NCBI GenBank assembly: GCA_900538705.1
Contig: UPZG01000001.1
Location: 186,001 to 250,000, forward strand
Length of the DNA stretch: 64,000 nt
Source of the DNA: an uncultured Porphyromonadaceae bacterium
GTDB taxonomy: Bacteria > Bacteroidota > Bacteroidia > Bacteroidales > Barnesiellaceae_A
Direction: 5' to 3'
A program made the translations under genes and the position numbers. Below, in pieces: positions 61,687-64,000 of this stretch (position 1 is the first letter of the stretch; every line of letters begins with the position of its first letter). The notes below the pieces were generated by a model. That model saw only the letters and a program-made list of their open reading frames with translations. It did no database searches and was not told the DNA's origin.

Positions 61687-62250
61687 ATGAAGGTTTTAGG
61701 CATTGTCTACAGCCGCATTCAGCAGGGAGCATATATGTTGGTGCTGGCTCAGGAAGGGACAATGCGGCGTATCCCTATTGTGATAGGAGCTGCCGAGGCT
61801 CAGTCTATTGCAATCAGACTCGAAAATCTTGTACCGCCTCGTCCTATGACGCACGACCTTTTTGTCAGTTTTGCCCATGCTTTTGGCATACGTTTAATAG
61901 AGGTATTCATCTATCGGTTTTCCGAAGGAATATTCTATTCGGAATTACTTTTTAGTGATGGAGAGCGTGAAATACGCATAGACTCACGTACATCCGACGC
62001 TATAGCCATAGCAATGCGTACGCAGGCACCTATATATACGACTCCCGAGATTCTGGAGCGCGCAGGCTTCAATTCCTCAGAGATAGAGGCCAATGAAGAA
62101 TCGGCCGAGACTCCGGTACGCAGTTTAGACGAGCTCGATACCGAAGAACTGCAAGAACGGCTCGAAAAGGCTGTGGCCGATGAGGCATATGAAGATGCTG
62201 CCCTCATTCAGAAGATACTTGATGGCCGGAAAGAGAATAATAAACAATGA
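61687..62250 (+). CDS. Bifunctional nuclease (DUF151) family protein with UVR motif
   Basis: ATG 61687 (MKVLGIVYSRIQQGAYML) fits the family. Residues 1-125 form a DUF151 domain (IPIVIGAAEAQSIAIRLENL; RPMTHDLFVSF; RIDSRTSDAIAIAMRTQAPI). A C-terminal UvrB/UvrC-type helical hairpin follows (EELQERLEKAVADEAYEDAA). Plant homologues have been reported to have DNase and RNase activity; bacterial roles are unclear. The UVR motif suggests protein contact in repair. It is 12 bp before the nucleoside transporter gene. Confidence 0.88.
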   Translation: MKVLGIVYSRIQQGAYMLVLAQEGTMRRIPIVIGAAEAQSIAIRLENLVPPRPMTHDLFVSFAHAFGIRLIEVFIYRFSEGIFYSELLFSDGEREIRIDSRTSDAIAIAMRTQAPIYTTPEILERAGFNSSEIEANEESAETPVRSLDELDTEELQERLEKAVADEAYEDAALIQKILDGRKENNKQ

Positions 62251-62262
62251 AAAACATACAGT

Positions 62263-63513
62263 ATGAATAACATTAAGCTACGTCTTATAGTGATGAATTT
62301 TCTCCAGTTCTTTATCTGGGGATCGTGGTTGTGCACATTGGGCCTTTATATGACGACACCTGTCAGTGAGGGTGGCTTGGATTTTGACGGACAGTTGGTA
62401 GGTAGCGTTTTTGCTCTTTCGGGTATCGCATCTCTTGTGATGCCGGGACTTATGGGTATTCTTTCTGATAAGAAAATAAATGCCGAACGACTTATGGGTA
62501 TCTTGCACCTTTTCGGCGCTTGTGCTCTTTTGTTTGCTGCATTTGCTACTGATTATGATTCTTTCAAGATTGCAATGCTTGTCAATATGTTGGCTTACAT
62601 GCCTACACTGTCGCTTTCTTATACGGTGGCATATAATGCTATCGATAAAGCCGGCCTAGACAGGGTTAAAGACTATCCTCCCGTGCGAGTATGGGGTACG
62701 GTAGGTTTTATTATGGCGATGTGGATTGATAATTTTACAGGTTTCAGTTCCAATAACGGACAACTTATCATGGCTGCTGTTGCGGCTGTTATCATGGGTA
62801 TATATTGCTTTACCCTCCCTCCATGTCCACCAGCCAATGCAATGAAAAACAGAGGAATACTCTCTATGTTCGGATTAGATGCGTTGGCTCTTTTCAAAAA
62901 CTACCGTACGGCGGTTTTTCTGATTTTTTCCTTTTTGTTGGGGGCAGCCTTGCAGGTCACCAATATGTATGGCGTTCCATTCCTCGATAGCTTCAAGGCA
63001 ACTCATCCCGATGCGTGGGCTGTGAAGTATTCGGTAATACTTTCATCGCTTTCACAGGTATCGGAGACACTCTTTATTTTGGCTATTCCTTTCTTTATGG
63101 GGCGGTATGGTATCAAGAAAGTGATGCTCATCAGTTTTGCTGCATGGGCGTTGCGTTTCGGATTCTTTGCCATAGGCTCTCCCGAAAGCATATATGCTGT
63201 ATTCCTTGTTCTTTCGATGGTAGTTTACGGTATGGCATTTGATTTCTTCAACATATCAGGTTCGCTGTTTATTGCCGAAGAGGCTCCTCAAGATATCAAA
63301 GCGAGTGCACAGGGTATTTTCATGATGATGACCAATGGATTGGGTTCTATAGCAGGAGGCTATGGAGCAGGTTGGGTAATCAACAGGTTCAGTGTTGACG
63401 GAGTAGTGACAAACTGGTCGGCATGCTGGGCAATCTTTGCATCTTATGCTTTGATAATAGGAATCCTTTTTGCAGTGACATTCCATTATAAATATCAACC
63501 TCGTAAACAGTAA
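62263..63513 (+). CDS. nupG: Nucleoside:H+ symporter, MFS (NupG type)
   Basis: This 416-aa protein has 12 predicted transmembrane helices and no signal peptide. The start NIKLRLIVMNFLQFFIWGSW and GLDFDGQLVGSVFALSGIAS are typical of the NupG/XapB nucleoside symporter family. It imports nucleosides with protons across the inner membrane. Specificity cannot be read from the sequence. It lies downstream of the DUF151 gene on what looks like one transcript, and 18 bp before rsmE. Confidence 0.92.
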   Translation: MNNIKLRLIVMNFLQFFIWGSWLCTLGLYMTTPVSEGGLDFDGQLVGSVFALSGIASLVMPGLMGILSDKKINAERLMGILHLFGACALLFAAFATDYDSFKIAMLVNMLAYMPTLSLSYTVAYNAIDKAGLDRVKDYPPVRVWGTVGFIMAMWIDNFTGFSSNNGQLIMAAVAAVIMGIYCFTLPPCPPANAMKNRGILSMFGLDALALFKNYRTAVFLIFSFLLGAALQVTNMYGVPFLDSFKATHPDAWAVKYSVILSSLSQVSETLFILAIPFFMGRYGIKKVMLISFAAWALRFGFFAIGSPESIYAVFLVLSMVVYGMAFDFFNISGSLFIAEEAPQDIKASAQGIFMMMTNGLGSIAGGYGAGWVINRFSVDGVVTNWSACWAIFASYALIIGILFAVTFHYKYQPRKQ

Positions 63514-63531
63514 CACTCAAACAAGCTCGCA

Positions 63532-64000
63532 ATGCACCTCTTTTATACGCCCGATATTGCCGAAACTTTGACCTTGCCCGAACCTGAGAGTGGGCATTGT
63601 GTGAGGGTATTGCGCCTTGTTGAGGGAGACGAGATAGGCTTGGTCGACGGCAGAGGCCATTTTTATACTGCTGTTATAACAGTGGCTCATCCCAAACGTT
63701 GTGGTGTGCGGCTTGCCGAGACGCGCGTGCTGCCACCTACCTGGGCTGGTCATATAGAGGTGGCGATAGCTCCTACCAAAAACTTGGATCGCGTAGAATG
63801 GTTTGCCGAGAAGACGACCGAGATGGGAATAGACGCTATTGTGCCGCTCTTATGTCGCTTTTCGGAACGTAAAGAACTTAAGACAGAGAGAATAGAGAAG
63901 ATACTTATCTCGGCAATGAAGCAGAGCCTGAAAGCTGTATTACCGCGCATAGAAGAAATGACTCCATTTGTACGTTATGTGAGCGAGCCGTTTGAAGGGC
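63532..64000 (+). CDS. rsmE: 16S rRNA (uracil-1498-N3)-methyltransferase, truncated by window edge
   Basis: The first 156 codons from ATG 63532 are visible. The N-terminal PUA-like domain (MHLFYTPDIAE...HCVRVLRLVEGDEIGLVDG) is complete. The SPOUT domain begins with EVAIAPTKNLDRVEWFAEKT, TEMGIDAIVPLLCRFSERK and AMKQSLKAVLPRIEE. RsmE methylates U1498 in the 30S decoding site. The C-terminal SAM-binding knot is outside the window. Confidence 0.93.
   Translation, partial: MHLFYTPDIAETLTLPEPESGHCVRVLRLVEGDEIGLVDGRGHFYTAVITVAHPKRCGVRLAETRVLPPTWAGHIEVAIAPTKNLDRVEWFAEKTTEMGIDAIVPLLCRFSERKELKTERIEKILISAMKQSLKAVLPRIEEMTPFVRYVSEPFEG

Overview
The window is chromosomal core DNA of a member of the Bacteroidota, most probably order Bacteroidales. 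The evidence is promoters of the TTTG / TAnnTTTG type, start codons without Shine-Dalgarno sequences, and family-typical genes: DUF6089-uppS-bamA-ompH-ompH, DUF6242, DUF4254, a class III fructose-bisphosphatase, and rpsU-xer-hpf-tRNAs-tuf. I see no rRNA, insertion sequence, prophage or CRISPR array. The genus cannot be fixed from what is visible.

Layout. Positions 1-8404 (minus strand) hold three large exported proteins with immunoglobulin-like, adhesin or Omp28-like domains. They are followed by a membrane TPR-HTH regulator that is broken by a one-base frameshift (8679-10318). Positions 10509-14557 (minus) are an apparent operon murI - orphan S4 protein - metA - U32 peptidase/hydroxylase. 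Positions 14638-20024 (minus) are the outer-membrane biogenesis block: DUF6089, uppS, bamA and two OmpH/Skp chaperones. A DUF6242 lipoprotein and ribD follow. Positions 22955-28825 (plus) carry prmC, recX, comF, pyrE, an SRPBCC protein, a degenerate Rieske-like lipoprotein and fbp. Positions 28940-36733 (minus) form a five-gene operon: alpha/beta hydrolase, membrane-anchored MurF-like ligase, long D-Ala-D-Ala-ligase-like ATP-grasp enzyme, Dna2-like nuclease-helicase and pdxB. After GT9 and DUF4254 comes pflB-pflA (39031-42147, plus), then a gamma-carbonic anhydrase and an aminopeptidase P (minus).

Positions 45009-59489 (plus) are the translation/transcription backbone: rpsU, xer, hpf, four tRNAs, tuf, tRNA-Trp, secE, nusG, rplKAJL, rpoB and rpoC. 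Class I fumarase, a bifunctional-nuclease protein, a nucleoside transporter and a truncated rsmE close the window.

How the genes work together. The envelope theme is strong: glutamate racemase, undecaprenyl pyrophosphate synthase, BamA with its chaperones, and the ligase pair at 33117-35938. Central anaerobic metabolism is represented by pyruvate formate-lyase with its activase, class I fumarase and fructose-bisphosphatase. The best candidate for something under-described is the hydrolase / membrane MurF-like / Ddl-like operon. Next come the Dna2-like protein in the same operon, the stand-alone S4 protein and the frameshifted regulator. All functional statements rest on motif recognition by eye; no database search was run.
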